DNA of 64,000 nucleotides from Macrobrachium rosenbergii (Eukaryota; Arthropoda; Malacostraca; Decapoda; Palaemonidae). The stretch spans positions 18,487,712 through 18,551,711 of the forward strand of contig NC_089762.1 in NCBI RefSeq assembly GCF_040412425.1, read 5' to 3'. The translations under genes were made by a program, and so were the position numbers. The notes beneath the pieces are model-generated. The model was not told the origin of the DNA, made no database searches, and was given only the letters and a program-made list of their open reading frames with translations. Positions 1-14,469 of the stretch are shown here, piece by piece (within the stretch, counting starts at the first letter, position 1; every line of letters starts with the position of its first letter).

Positions 1-3000
1 AGAGGAACAGCCTCTCCCACTGTATCACATATCAGATCATCGAGGACTTTCGATACCTGGAGGACGTTGCGTACAGGACTAGGGTAGGATGACGGTCCTC
101 TGGTCGACCTTGCAACTCCAAACAGAGAGTGACGCAGCTCTCTCTCTCTCTCTCTTCAGCCTGGGACCCACAACACAGCCTTTCGTCCCACCTGCTGACG
201 CCTCCTCCTCGCCTCCTCTACGTACGCATCCAACAACGCATCCTGCTCTTGAGAGGTGTCTCGGATTTCTTATTCTCCTTTTTTTTCTATTTTAGAAAAA
301 AGGGCAGGGCGATTTTTTCCTAGGAAAGGAGACAGGGAGAAATTATAAGATCTCGTTGAATAACTCAAAGCAGACTGGAGACCATCCGTAGATTCGACGC
401 AGCTTTTTAGTCTTTACTGTGTCCTCGTAAACCTCTAGGTAGTGAAGAATTTAATTATGTTCTGTGCCCCAGAACTACCTGTGCCTCGCTTGTTTTGTAT
501 TTGGATCAGTGGTTGCACCTCTCCCTTCAGTTTGTTTACCATTACAGACTCGATTGATCGATCGATGGAACAAGTGCAGGCTCTGATGATATGTAATTGT
601 AACTGCCGATTCAGTTTGCCTGACCAAATAAACTGCCACCTAACTTCTTCTCAAAACCAAGTTCCACTTGAGTTATCTGACTTTGATAAGTTATCAAATG
701 TACTATAAACCCTTAACTGGTTCTTGGTTTGTGGAACGCGTACAATTTTTTCCTTGTAGAAAGGAATTTTATCTATCTATTCATTTCCCTAATGGATATG
801 TTTCTGCAAACCAGTTGTTATAATTTATGAGCTGGCTGACAGATGAACAGAAAAAGGATAGAAGAAAAATGATTGATAGCAGTAAGAGAGCGGAAATCAG
901 TGAGTACCGGATGTGATCTAACTGGAGTCAAATACAAAAGATTTATTTATTTATTAAAGGAAGATGGGGGCAATAATAGACAAAGAGCGAAAAAACAAAC
1001 TGGGAACATCAGCAAACACATCTCAAAAGGTTTTCCTCCACTGATAAGTACTTTGTCATCTGCATCGCTGAGGTCCTAAAGCAGAGAATCCCGAATAAAA
1101 TCATGGAGGTCCTTGGAGAGCAGCGCCATCATAAACGGGGGAAAGGCCGTTTATATGTGCTATAAACTCGCTTAGTATGTGATGAAGAAGCCAAAACACA
1201 CTGACCTGGCGGTTGATCAGTCACTGTGCTCGATGATTTGCTCCAATACGGTGTCCTGGTCATGTCCGGAGAACGACCACATAAAAGCGATCGCGGCTTC
1301 CTTAAGTGTCCATACAAATAGACCACTTACTCAGACACAAAGGAGATGCTCAGGATGTCTCGGAAAAATATCTGAGTGTGGTGGTGACCGAGGGCTTTTC
1401 TTCAGTGATGACTTCAGACCCATGACTATCTGAAGCCTGATGACACCAGTCCTAAAATATGTCCGTCCATTCTTCTTATTTAAATATGGATCGAAAAACT
1501 TGAGGATTCTGTTCGTGTTTCAAGAAGGATCTTCCTCCATATTTGTATATTGTGGCTTACATTGCCCGACCATTAAGGAAATCCGATTGCCGTTTTGATA
1601 ATAGACACCGGCTGCTTGAACTTAAGTTCGCATTGGCTAAAGCCCCACGTTAAGCCTCTATATAAGTGTTATATGTAGACGAAGAAATTTAGAAAACAGT
1701 GACGTTGTCAATAAACGGCAATAAATCGTCTGATAACCCAAACAAAAAATATGTTAACAAATTAATGCTATGATAAGCCATAAACTTAACGAAGCAGACG
1801 GAAAAGTTTATAGACACTTTCGATAACGTTTCATTTTTTCGGTATTTTTTTGTCTGTCTTTTCCTCCCGATGACTCGTTTTTGCTCATTTTTGTTGTTAG
1901 AATGAAAATTTTACCATCTGTTCCGGCTCTGCAAACACATGGATCTGCAGTGGAACAGAAAAAAAATCAAAATCAACCACGAACATCATTGTATGTCCTA
2001 AAAGAAGAAAAAGAAACAGTAAAATCTCATATGTGCATTTCTCTTCTTCTCAGAGATCTCGAACTCTCTGCCCTTAGTGAGTTTCTCAAGTTCTGAATTG
2101 AATTGCAGTTTAAAAGGCAGGGGTCGCTTGATTCAGAAAGCCCATTAACATATGAATATCATACTTTTCCTTTTATGGCATAGCTAAGGCAACTTATGAA
2201 GAGTTTCACTCATCTCAGTTTTGCCAGTTCAGAAAAATCCACATAAATGCATGCGCAAGCAGATATGGGAAGTAAGCATACAGACGTAGTATTTCTTCGT
2301 GGTAACAGACAAATATGCCGCAAAGATAAAGCAGTCATTACGCAAAGGATTGTTTATGCTTAGCCAAATTCTAAAAGACATGCTTGCCACACTAGGATCC
2401 GAAAGTCATTTCAAATTATTTTAATTAAAGAAAGGTCTGCGTTATCCTGTATATGTTAACTCTCGTCAACTCTTCCATGTTTCTTCGCACATAATGGTAT
2501 TAACACAAATGAAACATCACAGTGGCGTTTTTCATATTCTCATTGACAGGTGATCGGGACTCTAAAAGACGAATTGCTCATTTTTCCTATTTTGATTTTT
2601 GCTTCTATTTTTTCTTTTGATCCGTTTTAATTTGACTTAAATCTAACTATTAGTAAGAATTCAGCGTTATGAACTGTAGCGCACTTCCTTTCTAATTTAA
2701 AACTCTGCCACTACTGATATTTCAATTGTAAAATATGCTCATTATTGATGATTACTCCTTTACTTTGGATAGAGAGAAATTCTGCTTCTTGGTAAAAAAT
2801 TTTCCCTAACTACAATAATATCAAATTAACCCTTGAAACTTTTGCGGGTATTTTTGAATACCAAGAAAAGTCATGAAGTAAACATTCTTGGCAAAATTAT
2901 TAAAATCTCCGTAGGTTAAAAAAGAAAATTGCATTCAAAACTGCCGCTAATATTCCAGTATACTAAAGTTCCAATTCCTCCAACCACAAATTGACTAAGG

Positions 3001-3640
3001 GACCGTCTTTAATTCGTCGATAATGTTCTCCATTCTGTGTTTTTATCGCATCTTAGGCCTGCGACATCCTTTGCCAAGGTTAACCAGGAAGTTGTATACA
3101 GTCCGGTCTTTGCTGACAGCCAATGGTGAGTTCACAAAGTAAAAACTTCCAAGCCACAGATAAAAAAGTAAGAGGTAAAGCCTTTGCCAGATATTGAGTT
3201 TGAGATCGCCATTAAAGTAGTTTTAATGACTCTTAGATACGGATGACCTAGAAATCGACTGCAGTATTGGTGTAAACTGCAAGGTTAATGAGGCGATGCT
3301 TTGACAAGTGTACGTTGTTTTCTGAATTATGAACCTGTATGTCGGAAATCCACTGAAGATAATAGCATAGAGCTTTTTGCCTACATGAAGGATAACTAGA
3401 AAATAATATCAATTGTTAACAAGAACGTAAATTCATCGCAACTATGGTACTAGACACAAGTCACCACTTCTGTCAGTGATTCATTCCCTCAGGCCACCAT
3501 TTAATCACATTTGGAAGGGTAAAGGTGCACATCATTTGTTGAATGAAAATGCAGCCATCTCGAGTTTCTAGTGCAGGTTACACTTAATGTACCGTTTCAT
3601 GAACGTTCTGTGCCAAGGTAAGTTGTACGCTAAGATTCAT
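1..3640. other. Unassigned AT-rich DNA
   Basis: I see no recognisable gene, repeat family or RNA here. Only short open frames occur, and none resembles a family I know. A short (CT)n run lies near 141-160. An 84-codon frame at 1179-1433 has no recognisable motif. Probably intergenic or intronic. Confidence 0.6.
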
Positions 3641-3649
3641 ACAATATCA

Positions 3650-3995
3650 CCCCCGTAGGGAGTTTGGTGCCGTCAGTGCGACTTACATGGTGCACTGCAG
3701 GCATTACTAAAGGGTGTTTGCAATGCCCCATCGGCTCTAGCTGCATCCACTTTTAGCCTTTTACTTACGTTCATTCCTGCTGCCTTTCTTGATTTGTGCT
3801 GTCTTAGTGCAACTGTGGAGTTTTCGTCCAGTTCTATATTGAGATCAAGGTACTTCACTTCCTTTATCTTCTTGATCTTAGTATTATGCTGTTTACCCCC
3901 TCCAACTCCTTTTTACAATATTTTAAGCGCTGAATGGGTGAAAGTGCCCCAGTGCAGTGCTGGGCTTGACAACCTAAATTTCATGAATCGATCCA
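3650..3995 (+). repeat. Decapod-type dispersed repeat, copy A
   Basis: This matches the segments at 31785-32145 (same orientation) and 21060-21325 and 39330-39625 (opposite orientation). Shared landmarks in order are a GTGCCGTCAGTGC-like start, a 'gcattact' block, a 'tagctgca' block, a poorly conserved pyrimidine-rich middle, a 'gcgctgaatg' block, and a 'cctaaattt' end. The copies are diverged, so they are old. I see no coding capacity. The family name is not assigned; I know the sequence type from memory as abundant in decapod genomes. Confidence 0.75.
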
Positions 3996-4441
3996 TCAAG
4001 GAATTATCAAAGGCAACCAGTATAAGATTTTCCTGTTATATGGATGGGTACTGGACTCTGGCGAAGGTCTTTTCATCTGAAAGTTTAGTTGAAAAAAAGC
4101 AATAATGGAAGGTTGAATGCTGATCATCCTGTTGATTAGAGCTAAAGAAATATTAATGAAATTATTTCTACACTATTGCCTAGTACTGTACAGTCCGTGC
4201 GATCCACTGATTTTTTAAATGAAACATTGAGCAATGAATCATTTGCTCCAAGAGGAATAAAAAGGTTAAGAACAACGATAATGGAGGTGATCGATGGACT
4301 ACTTGCATAGAATTTCAGCTAAAAAGTGTAGGTAGTTAATGATTGTAACTTTAATGATAAATCAGGCAGACAATTCATCATCTAGAAGTAAGCATTGCCT
4401 CCGAGCCCAGGCGAAAGACGTGCAATATATACCGCTTACGT

Positions 4442-4471
4442 CAGCCAGGCAAAGAATACGTCGTTAGTGCA

Positions 4472-4536
<65 letters not shown>

Positions 4537-4562
4537 GCCAAGCTAAGAATACATCGTCATGA

Positions 4563-4628
<66 letters not shown>

Positions 4629-4652
4629 CAAGCTAAGAGTACATCGTCATGG

Positions 4653-4728
<76 letters not shown>

Positions 4729-4754
4729 GCCAAGCTAAGAGTACATCGTCATGG

Positions 4755-4821
<67 letters not shown>

Positions 4822-4842
4822 GCTAAGAATACATCACCATGG

Positions 4843-4912
<70 letters not shown>

Positions 4913-4938
4913 GCCAAGCTAAGAGTACATCGTCATGG

Positions 4939-4976
<38 letters not shown>

Positions 4977-5006
4977 GCCAAGCTAAGAATACATCATCTT
5001 GGCATA

Positions 5007-5041
<35 letters not shown>
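4442..5041 (+). repeat. Compound satellite: ~33-bp unique block alternating with (CT)n
   Basis: Seven units are visible. Each begins with an agccaagctaagaatacatc-like block ending in 'catatt' and continues into a (CT)n run of variable length, about 25 to 70 bp. Blocks start near 4442, 4536, 4626, 4728, 4819, 4911 and 4974. The blocks differ by scattered substitutions (cgtcatgg, caccatgg, catcttgg). The Ser-Leu repeat frame here is an artefact of the (CT)n tract. Confidence 0.9.
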
Positions 5042-5042
<1 letters not shown>

Positions 5043-5146
5043 GTGAATAGAAAAGTTAATATTATTTGTCCATAATGTACACGGTAATTCAGTGGTTTCG
5101 GAAAGAGTCTTCGCACCCCTAAATCATAAACAATAACTGGGAAAGA

Positions 5147-5151
<5 letters not shown>

Positions 5152-5226
<75 letters not shown>
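5152..5226. repeat. (GA)n microsatellite
   Basis: About 75 bp of nearly pure AG dinucleotide with one interruption near 5178. It lies 110 bp downstream of the (CT)n satellite, so the local strand composition inverts. Confidence 0.97.
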
Positions 5227-5229
<3 letters not shown>

Positions 5230-7311
5230 TATTGTGCAAAAAAGTTACAAATACAGTGCAACAGGCAGCCCGGACGCGTAATACGTGTAGGGGAAAGCCA
5301 TCCATAGTGAATGGCATTTGCTGTGATACGCACACACAAACACACACACACACGCGCGCACACCTTTTCCACCCTGTTGATTAATAGACAAAATTCGTTC
5401 ATATTGGCTGATACGTTAATCAGTAAGTGCTACAAAATATAAATTATTACCGGAAAAATGTCTTTGTGACATATATAAAGAATGGCTAGTTTTTTCTGTA
5501 AATTAAGGTCTTCTTGGACACAGAGATCATGATTTTTACAACAGACTTAACTTCGCATTTTTTGGGGGTGAAATTTAGTTCGACTTAGCGAAAGACAATT
5601 TGTATACAACGAAATCGTGTTATCTCTTGATAAAACCAAGGCTTGCATTCGGCAGTGAAAGTGCTGTTTACTTTTCTGCATAATAGGTCTCGATTTCTAC
5701 CGACTTTACCTTGTGTACAGTTTAAAAATAATTAATGGTTTTCAGAAACAATTGTTAATGCTTCTTACCTCCTAAAATGCTCTTTTCTCTCTCCGACAGC
5801 CTTGCTATAGTGTGGAGAATTACAACTCTGCAACCACCCATTAGCTCTAAACATCGGATTCAGAATCGTTAGATCTCTTAAATGTCGAGGATGCAGATGT
5901 TTTTCAGTATTTTTGGTCTAATAAATTATTAACATCATTCGTGATGTTTGCAAACACTCCAGTAAACAACACTTCTTCCTACTTCATACATAAAAATTCA
6001 GTCAACTTGTTTACGTTACATCGACGGGATCAATGCCTTGGTTCTCTGGCATAAAAAGAAAGAAAAATGTTACTCCTCATTCAGCCCAGATCCGAATGGA
6101 GTTCATTGTTCAATAGCAAACCAGCTTGAAGAATATACTGTATATACATATAAAAAATAAACCCTGTTAAGCTTGTGCGGTGAATCACAAATGGGAGAAG
6201 CAAGCGAGGAGCCTCAGCGAACGCTGAACTGTCAAAGTGGCTTCAATTGGTTACATCTAAAAACAGGTTGGTTGGCGCTCGCGCTTCTTCGTTCGACCCT
6301 GACCAGAAAGTGAAATGCGGCGGACAAAAAGTGTCCTAGGAGGGCGCGCTAGGGAGGGGCCTCACATTTGGCTGGGTGCGGGGCCGTGGGGAGCCGTAGG
6401 TGTTACACAAGGTTTCTAGACCTCTCTCCTTCATTCTGAACTCGTTACTCTCCCGCCGATATCCTCTTATGTAGGAAAACTGGAGCCCTTTGCCGACGCC
6501 ATCAGTCATCGCTTAATAGCTGCTCTCACGGTCATTTCCTTTTCTCTGAGGCCTAATCTTGGGCGGCCGGCTTCCTTGTCGTTCCCAGTGTTTACTGATT
6601 TATTGCAAGGAAAAGCGAGTGGAGGAAGAAAAGCAAGTAACCCAATCTATTGAAAAACTTTTATAATATTAAAACCACCCGAATTTCCATATTTTGACAG
6701 TAAAAATAAAACTTTCATATGAAAATAAACGAAGTACAAAACTCTTTACCCACAGGTACTAATAAAAAACAAACTCTACATAATTTTACCCTGGGATGTT
6801 TGACAACTATATTATCAGTTGTAGTTGCAGAGTTAGTCACCAGTTCGAAATGCCATTCACCGATAAAACGATAAAAAGAACTGGAATATATTCACTGATC
6901 CCTCACTTCCCGAGGTTAAATCCGGCAATTTCGACTTTAACGATTTTTAGACTTTCGTTTTACTTATATACACCGTTGAATTCGTTCGCCACGTCGTTTT
7001 GGGACAGGGATTTTTTAGTATATGTTGAACATCCATTGCCATTGTTATGCACATAGTGCACTGTATATATAACTTTGGGCTTTTCTGATTCTTTTGATAA
7101 CAGTACCTCATTTAGAAATAAGGGACCGCTTTTTTATATATATAATTTACAGCTTATGTCAGTCCTCCGTAAATGATGTTCTATACTGACGACAACAAGA
7201 ACATTATGATTTTATATCAGTCTTTGCACTGATGCCTTCGTTGTTGGATACATTGTTACATTAATTCAATGCAAGATGTCCTGCTTGTAATATTCTCTGC
7301 AGCTAATAAAA

Positions 7312-7316
<5 letters not shown>
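5227..7316. other. Unassigned DNA (contains a GC-richer patch)
   Basis: Apart from the GC-rich patch listed separately at 6180-6600 and a short CA tract near 5330-5352, I see no gene or repeat that I recognise. Confidence 0.55.
6180..6600. other. GC/CpG-richer patch
   Basis: This stretch is visibly richer in G+C and CpG than the surrounding AT-rich sequence, with runs such as gggcgcgctaggg, gcggggccgtgggg and gggcggccgg. It could be a small CpG-rich regulatory region or an unrecognised exon. No open frame of useful length supports coding. Confidence 0.35.

Positions 7317-7354
<38 letters not shown>
7317..7354. repeat. (CT)n microsatellite
   Basis: A pure CT tract of about 38 bp followed by a short poly(A). 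Confidence 0.97.
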
Positions 7355-7359
<5 letters not shown>

Positions 7360-7949
7360 AAAAAAACTCATTTGCGGTTGCAGCGAAGGATCCAAATATC
7401 AACATGAAAACGGATTTAGATTTTCAGTTGATAACGCTAATATTACCTCATGAATCCTGTTTTCATCTGACGAAGAGAAACCCAGCAACTGCTCTTTTCG
7501 AAAAACGTGACCGTAAGCTTATTGCGTTACAAAGGTCAAGATACGCTTTTCGAAATAACTCAGGCACATGATCAGCGCTCACAGAACAATCTTTTTTCCT
7601 CCGATTTCCATTGTCAGATGGAATCAGCTGTAGAACTGAGCTCTTCAATATTGACACTGTTTATACTTCAGGTCACAGGTGTTCAAGTCCAGATGGCGAG
7701 TCCCATTATGGGTATCACCGTTCAAATGAAACTCCTCCCTACTGCGCTGAATCTCTTGTTTCTTCCCATAGTATCTATCTTGAGTACTAATATTCTATAA
7801 AATGTACGTCTGTTTCATTATTGTTAATATACAGGCGATCAGTTTCATATTTAAAATATATGCCTGGAAATGACCGAATATGAAAGAATTTAAGACCAAG
7901 TTCGTCATTCAGTGAAAAGAAATTAAACAAGTACATGGCAATCAAAGCA

Positions 7950-7950
7950 T

Positions 7951-7992
<42 letters not shown>

Positions 7993-8510
7993 AGAGACAG
8001 ACAAACAGCAGAGTGGGACGACGGCGACGCACAGACAGGGAAAAGTAGAATGATGACAGTAGCTGGCACGATGCTCCATCCAAGTGTGAATGGGATGTGG
8101 TGGCGGTGGTTGTGGGAGGAGAGAAGATGGTAGGGGGAGGATACCCCGGGGACGGCCCCTGGGATGGACGGGCGGAGGCAGGGAGGGAGGGGGCTGAGGG
8201 AGAGTGGAGGCAAGAGGGTTTGTAAAATAGAACGGTGCGAGGAGTGAGAATTGCATCAGTGCCGCTGGTCATTCTATTTATGGTGGTGGAGCTTCCTCTC
8301 TCGACCACACCCTCAGTCCATCCCTCCTCCTGCCTTCTACGTCTCCTACTCTTCCTCTCACCGTCTACATCTCCTCTCTCTCTCTTTTTTCTTATGCTCT
8401 TCAGTTTTCACCTCTTATTTTCTCTCATTGTTTTCCCCTGCTTAATTACTTCCCTGCTCTTTCCTGTCATGTTATCAGGAATTATCTTTTCTTCATCCAG
8501 TGTTTAGAAT
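7950..8510. other. Purine-rich block switching to pyrimidine-rich block
   Basis: From 7953 to about 8260 the plus strand is purine-rich. It includes (GA)n at 7953-7990 and G-runs at 8170-8193 that fit a G-quadruplex pattern (GGG tracts at 8170, 8181 and 8185, then GGGGG at 8189). From about 8290 to 8510 the plus strand becomes pyrimidine-rich. Apparent Ser/Leu/Pro-rich frames on both strands follow from this composition. Confidence 0.7.
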
Positions 8511-8570
8511 CAGAGGAAGGTCATAATTTTATGGTTACTCAAATCCTTTCGCCTAATGCTTTGCTGTCGG

Positions 8571-8830
8571 CATTTTTATCTTAAGTAAAAGGGGGAACGT
8601 ACTGTAATAATTATATCTTGATAATAACTCAAATATCTTCAGCATTTTTATCTTTAAGTAAAAGGGGGAACGTACTGTAATAATTATATCTTGATAATAA
8701 CTCAAATATCTTAATTATAACCCAAATAAACATATCTTAATTATAGCCCAAATAATCATAATATCTTAATTATAACCCAATGACCATAATATCTTAATTA
8801 TAACTCGAATTCCTTAATTACAACTCATAT
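8571..8830. repeat. Local tandem duplications (72 bp x2, then ~28 bp x4)
   Basis: A unit of about 72 bp starting 'catttttatct' is present at 8571 and again at 8643. The end of the second copy runs into about four imperfect copies of a 28-bp AT-rich unit beginning 'tatcttaattata' (near 8706, 8732, 8761 and 8789). Confidence 0.85.
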
Positions 8831-9579
8831 TACCTTCACCCCCATTTTTGGTTTCATAAAACATTCGTATTTGATTATTATTGTTTCTTGAGATATTTAC
8901 GTTTTGTTTGCTTGAGCTGTTACTTTTATTGTGAGGTCATGATCCGTACTAATATTAGCTTTGATTCGTTAGCCTTGCTTAAATTAAAGCTTTACACGTC
9001 CAATGAACAAGCTGGTTTAGTGTCCCTCCCCGCAACCCCCCCAACCCATCTCTATCTCAAGTAAGTCACCCATACCCCGCAGACTTTAATCTTTGCTAAA
9101 ATCCGTTGAACTGCAATTCCCAGTGTCTGGCTTATCGATTAAGATGAGTTTTCACTCACCCCATCGTGATAATTCATTCATAAAATATTACTAGGATGTA
9201 CATTTTCATTAACTGGAAAAGGCTTTAAATTCATTGGGAAATGACCTCTCAGTGGATGCGGCGTAGCATAAGAGTGGCGTACACCATGATAGGATTATAG
9301 AACTTGGGAAGAAGGTACAGCTGGGCCTAGCAACGTTTTTTAATTTATACTTTTTTCCTTTATAACAGTAACGAAATGTTTCGAGGCGTTTTTATGTTTC
9401 TTTGCAGTACATTCTATATAACTTGATGTTAATTTGTGTAAACCATCCCCTTCCTTCCTTCCTCAATTTTTTATGTCTTTAATATCGCATTTAGCATTGA
9501 CCAATATGATTTTTGACCGTTATATATTGGAAAAAGATTTGTATTGCTTCATACTAGAATGTCTATGGAAAACAAAAAC

Positions 9580-9580
<1 letters not shown>
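8831..9580. other. Unassigned AT-rich DNA
   Basis: I see nothing I can name here. A C-rich stretch near 9026-9050 is the only compositional feature. Confidence 0.6.

Positions 9581-9657
<77 letters not shown>
9581..9657. repeat. (ATT)n trinucleotide microsatellite
   Basis: About 25 perfect copies of TTA. Poly-Leu and poly-Ile frames across it are artefacts. Confidence 0.98.
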
Positions 9658-9659
<2 letters not shown>

Positions 9660-10512
9660 ATGTAATTTTCAGACTAAAGCCTTAGTCGCTTGGAAGAATC
9701 TTTTTCATGAGGTAGGAAGAATTCTCTGAGTTGCGAACAAACTTAAACTTTGCTTTCATAAGTTAAAATTAGCCTCAGTTTCATGCTTGGAGAAGCCCTT
9801 AAATCCCTCAGATCGCCAAACACGTGCGAAAGTTCCACAAGGAAAAAAGAATTAAATGGTTTGGGACCGTTATATAGTCTAGAGATATGACAGATTCTTA
9901 TTAATCGAGGCAAATCAGTGGAGTCATAATTGCCACAAGGAAGGATGGAGACATCCAACTCTCACACAAGCATGAAACAGACACAAAAGCAAAACCTTTA
10001 AATTTACGAGATCAACAGCTGATCGGTGTACTATCATTATAGGCCATATTTTTAGGATCCGAAAGGTAAAGACAGAAAAAATCAACCTGCCTGAGTCAGA
10101 GACAGTCCTTGAAAAGTCAGGTAGAAGAAGTTCTGCATCACCGCGTAAATGAGACCCGGTTACTCCCCGTCGCCACCCACCAGTGACCGACACTGACCAC
10201 ATCCAGAAATTATGACTGTTATCAAGAAATAAAAACAATTGTTAAGAGAAGCAGCCCCTGATCTCTTGAAGTAAATGAAATTCAGAGGGTAAATGGATGC
10301 TGGTTACATGGAAATTTCCCCAGTAAACCTAATTAGATGAAAATTGCCAGCTGAGCTTGCAATAATGGTACTGTTTTACTGGCATACAAACTGGAAAGAA
10401 TTGGTAAACATTTAGAGAGACAGAGAGAGAACTGACTCAAGAAAGTGCACTAACTACTGGGATTACCAGCCTCTAGCTGACGCATCCTACATCTCTTCCA
10501 AACTTGGTGCAA
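9658..10512. other. Unassigned DNA
   Basis: No gene, RNA or repeat family recognised. Confidence 0.6.
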
Positions 10513-10769
10513 TGAATCAGTGACTTAGGTAATAACATACGAAAGTGAATACAATTAACGTCGGTAAGTCAGTGAAGTTAAGAGCGCAACATATTACATA
10601 CTTATTCACGAAGAACATTTTGAGTTGATCGCACACACACGTGTGGGTGTAATCAACTCAAAATGTTCTTTGTGAATAAGTATGTAATATGTTGCGCTCT
10701 TAACTTCACTGACTTACTGACGTTAATTGTATTCACTTTCGTATGTTATTACCTAAGTCACTGGTTCAT
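10513..10769. repeat. Near-perfect 257-bp palindrome
   Basis: The left arm (10513-10640) and right arm (10641-10769) are reverse complements with only a few mismatches and essentially no spacer; the centre lies in cacacac/gtgtggg. Examples of matching segments are cagtgacttaggtaataac with gttattacctaagtcactg, and gagttgatc with the diverged gtaatcaactc. A 143-bp (AT)n tract begins 15 bp after the right arm. Confidence 0.95.
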
Positions 10770-10782
10770 ACATACACACACA

Positions 10783-12703
<1,921 letters not shown>

Positions 12704-12787
<84 letters not shown>
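12704..12787. repeat. (CT)n microsatellite
   Basis: A pure CT tract of about 84 bp. Confidence 0.98.
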
Positions 12788-12792
<5 letters not shown>

Positions 12793-13220
12793 CAGCAGTA
12801 AACCTTGAAACCATAAAGTTTTGTTTCAAGTTTAGCAGTAAAATTATAAATGGCACAAAAATGCAAATTTTCATTAGCAGTACAAAGGGTTGTCTTGGGA
12901 CTTTTCATTTTGCCTGTCGGCAAAGCAAACGAGGCTCATAGTAGTACAATTGGAACACGAATAAAGTTAACTTGATGAACGAGACGTTTGCGTGTTTGCT
13001 CATACGAGCCTTCGTAAGTAGAGTAGTTTTCTCTTTTTTTTTTTTTTTTTTTATTTATTGGCGCAGATGTATCGGTGCTAAAGGTCTTCTACTTTCATAG
13101 GAATTTTGCCCTTTGCGACTGAAAATATCACGCCAGTATTAATTGTAATTGCATATTGGAGTTTATTTCTGCCCTCTCGATACCTGATTGGGTTGCTGAG
13201 TGGCTGTTCATTCCTTCATA
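12788..13220. other. Unassigned DNA upstream of the TIR element
   Basis: I see nothing recognisable except a T-run near 13034-13052. The last bases, 'cata' at 13217-13220, may be one copy of a target-site duplication. Confidence 0.6.
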
Positions 13221-13500
13221 CTGCCCTAAAATACAAGACTGCTGTATCTGCAAAATTTTCGAAATTGATATATGCCACCTATTGGGCTCGTGAAACACAA
13301 AATATATAAGTTATTGCAGTTTCAGAATAATTCTACAATTAGTGCAGCAGATAATTGCATATTTCATAAGAATCGTTCAGATAGTGAAACAAGCATGAAA
13401 TTTTGCACAAGTGCTCTTTAAAGTTCCCTCTATCAGAAAAGGGCGCTGGCCACGCAAAAATTTAATATGGCGGCCAAATTCCAAGATGGCGGCCAGTATC
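13221..13500 (+). repeat. Left terminal inverted repeat
   Basis: It begins near tgccctaaaata. Conserved blocks shared with the right end are at 13341-13351 (agtgcagcaga), 13371-13408, 13441-13453 (gggcgctggccac) and 13483-13493 (aagatggcggc). Similarity fades after about 13500. Confidence 0.85.
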
Positions 13501-14226
13501 GACAGATTTTGGCTAATTTTTCACTAGAATGGCATGTATTTGCTTCTAGCAATATGGTAAAGCTCTTCCATACTATTTCTTGTGAATATTATGTTTCTGT
13601 AGCTTCCCAGTACAGTTTACCTTTAAATATGGGGGCTATATGGCTGCCAAGAAAAGGTAGAAACAATAATTATAATGAGAAATAATGCCCGTTCAACAAT
13701 TATCGTTTTAAGCATGGATCTTGGTTTCTGTGGTTTTAGATCCTAATGAGGCCATCTCTTTCGAATAACTCATCAATTTTGAAGGAAAATTAATAAATGT
13801 AAAAGAGTGTATGTCTGCACACAACCAGGGCACACTGGTGACATCACTGCTGTGTAACTCAGCATGGGGTTCAGTGCCAGCTAATCCAGCTTTACTAATC
13901 CTGTAGTCTTAGACTAGTAGTTGTAGTATAGTTTAGTTTAGTGTCCCAAATGCTTTCTAACAGCCCCAGACCAGCTATAGTTAGATAGCCGCACCTGAAT
14001 AGACAGGATGTGCCAGCGCGGAGAGCCGAGCCAAGGGTATGGGGGCTGTACATGATGGTTCATGTACTTACCCGGATGGTGTACAGATCACACGGGACTT
14101 AAATGGCACTGGATGAATGATCGGGCTAGGTGTAGGGAGACCGAACCTAGTTGAATCCATACAGGAATGTGTGCTTTGTTTAAGGTGGTAAAAGGATAAC
14201 CCTCGGCCTTAATCAAAAGTGAAATC

Positions 14227-14454
14227 ATGGCAGAATGTGATGCCAATCCAATATTGAGCAGTAGAAAAACAAACTGGAGTTTGTGTTGTCTTTGTCAGAA
14301 GGACAAAAGAGGTGAGCACTTGACATCACCTCCAAGTCATCATGTCCTAGACCATGATGGGTACACAATGCTGGCAAGGAACATTCCCATGTTCAGTGAA
14401 ATTAATGAAATGCCACTGATCAGGCTCATTCTGTTGCTACGATCAAACACGTGA
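14227..14454 (+). pseudogene. N-terminal fragment of the PIN/FEN-like + CXC gene
   Basis: A 75-codon frame starts at an ATG and carries the segment WSLCCLCQKDKRG, followed by a GYTM...NIP block. From memory this is the N-terminus of the large metazoan family to which the downstream frame belongs. Its CxxC pair could bind a metal, but that is inference. After MPL the family similarity stops abruptly, and the sequence runs into a different part of the family only a few codons later (IKHVMQKVQDVTDF in another frame at about 14439-14480). This indicates that an internal coding segment of several hundred codons is missing. The ORF should therefore be read as the 5' part of one broken gene, not as a separate protein. 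Confidence 0.6.
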
Positions 14455-14469
14455 TGCAGAAAGTGCAGG

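Noticed and set aside
4751..5353. Ser-Leu and Arg-Glu repeat frames in the (CT)n/(GA)n regions
   Set aside because: Products of dinucleotide repeats; present on both strands and not conserved in sequence outside the repeat.
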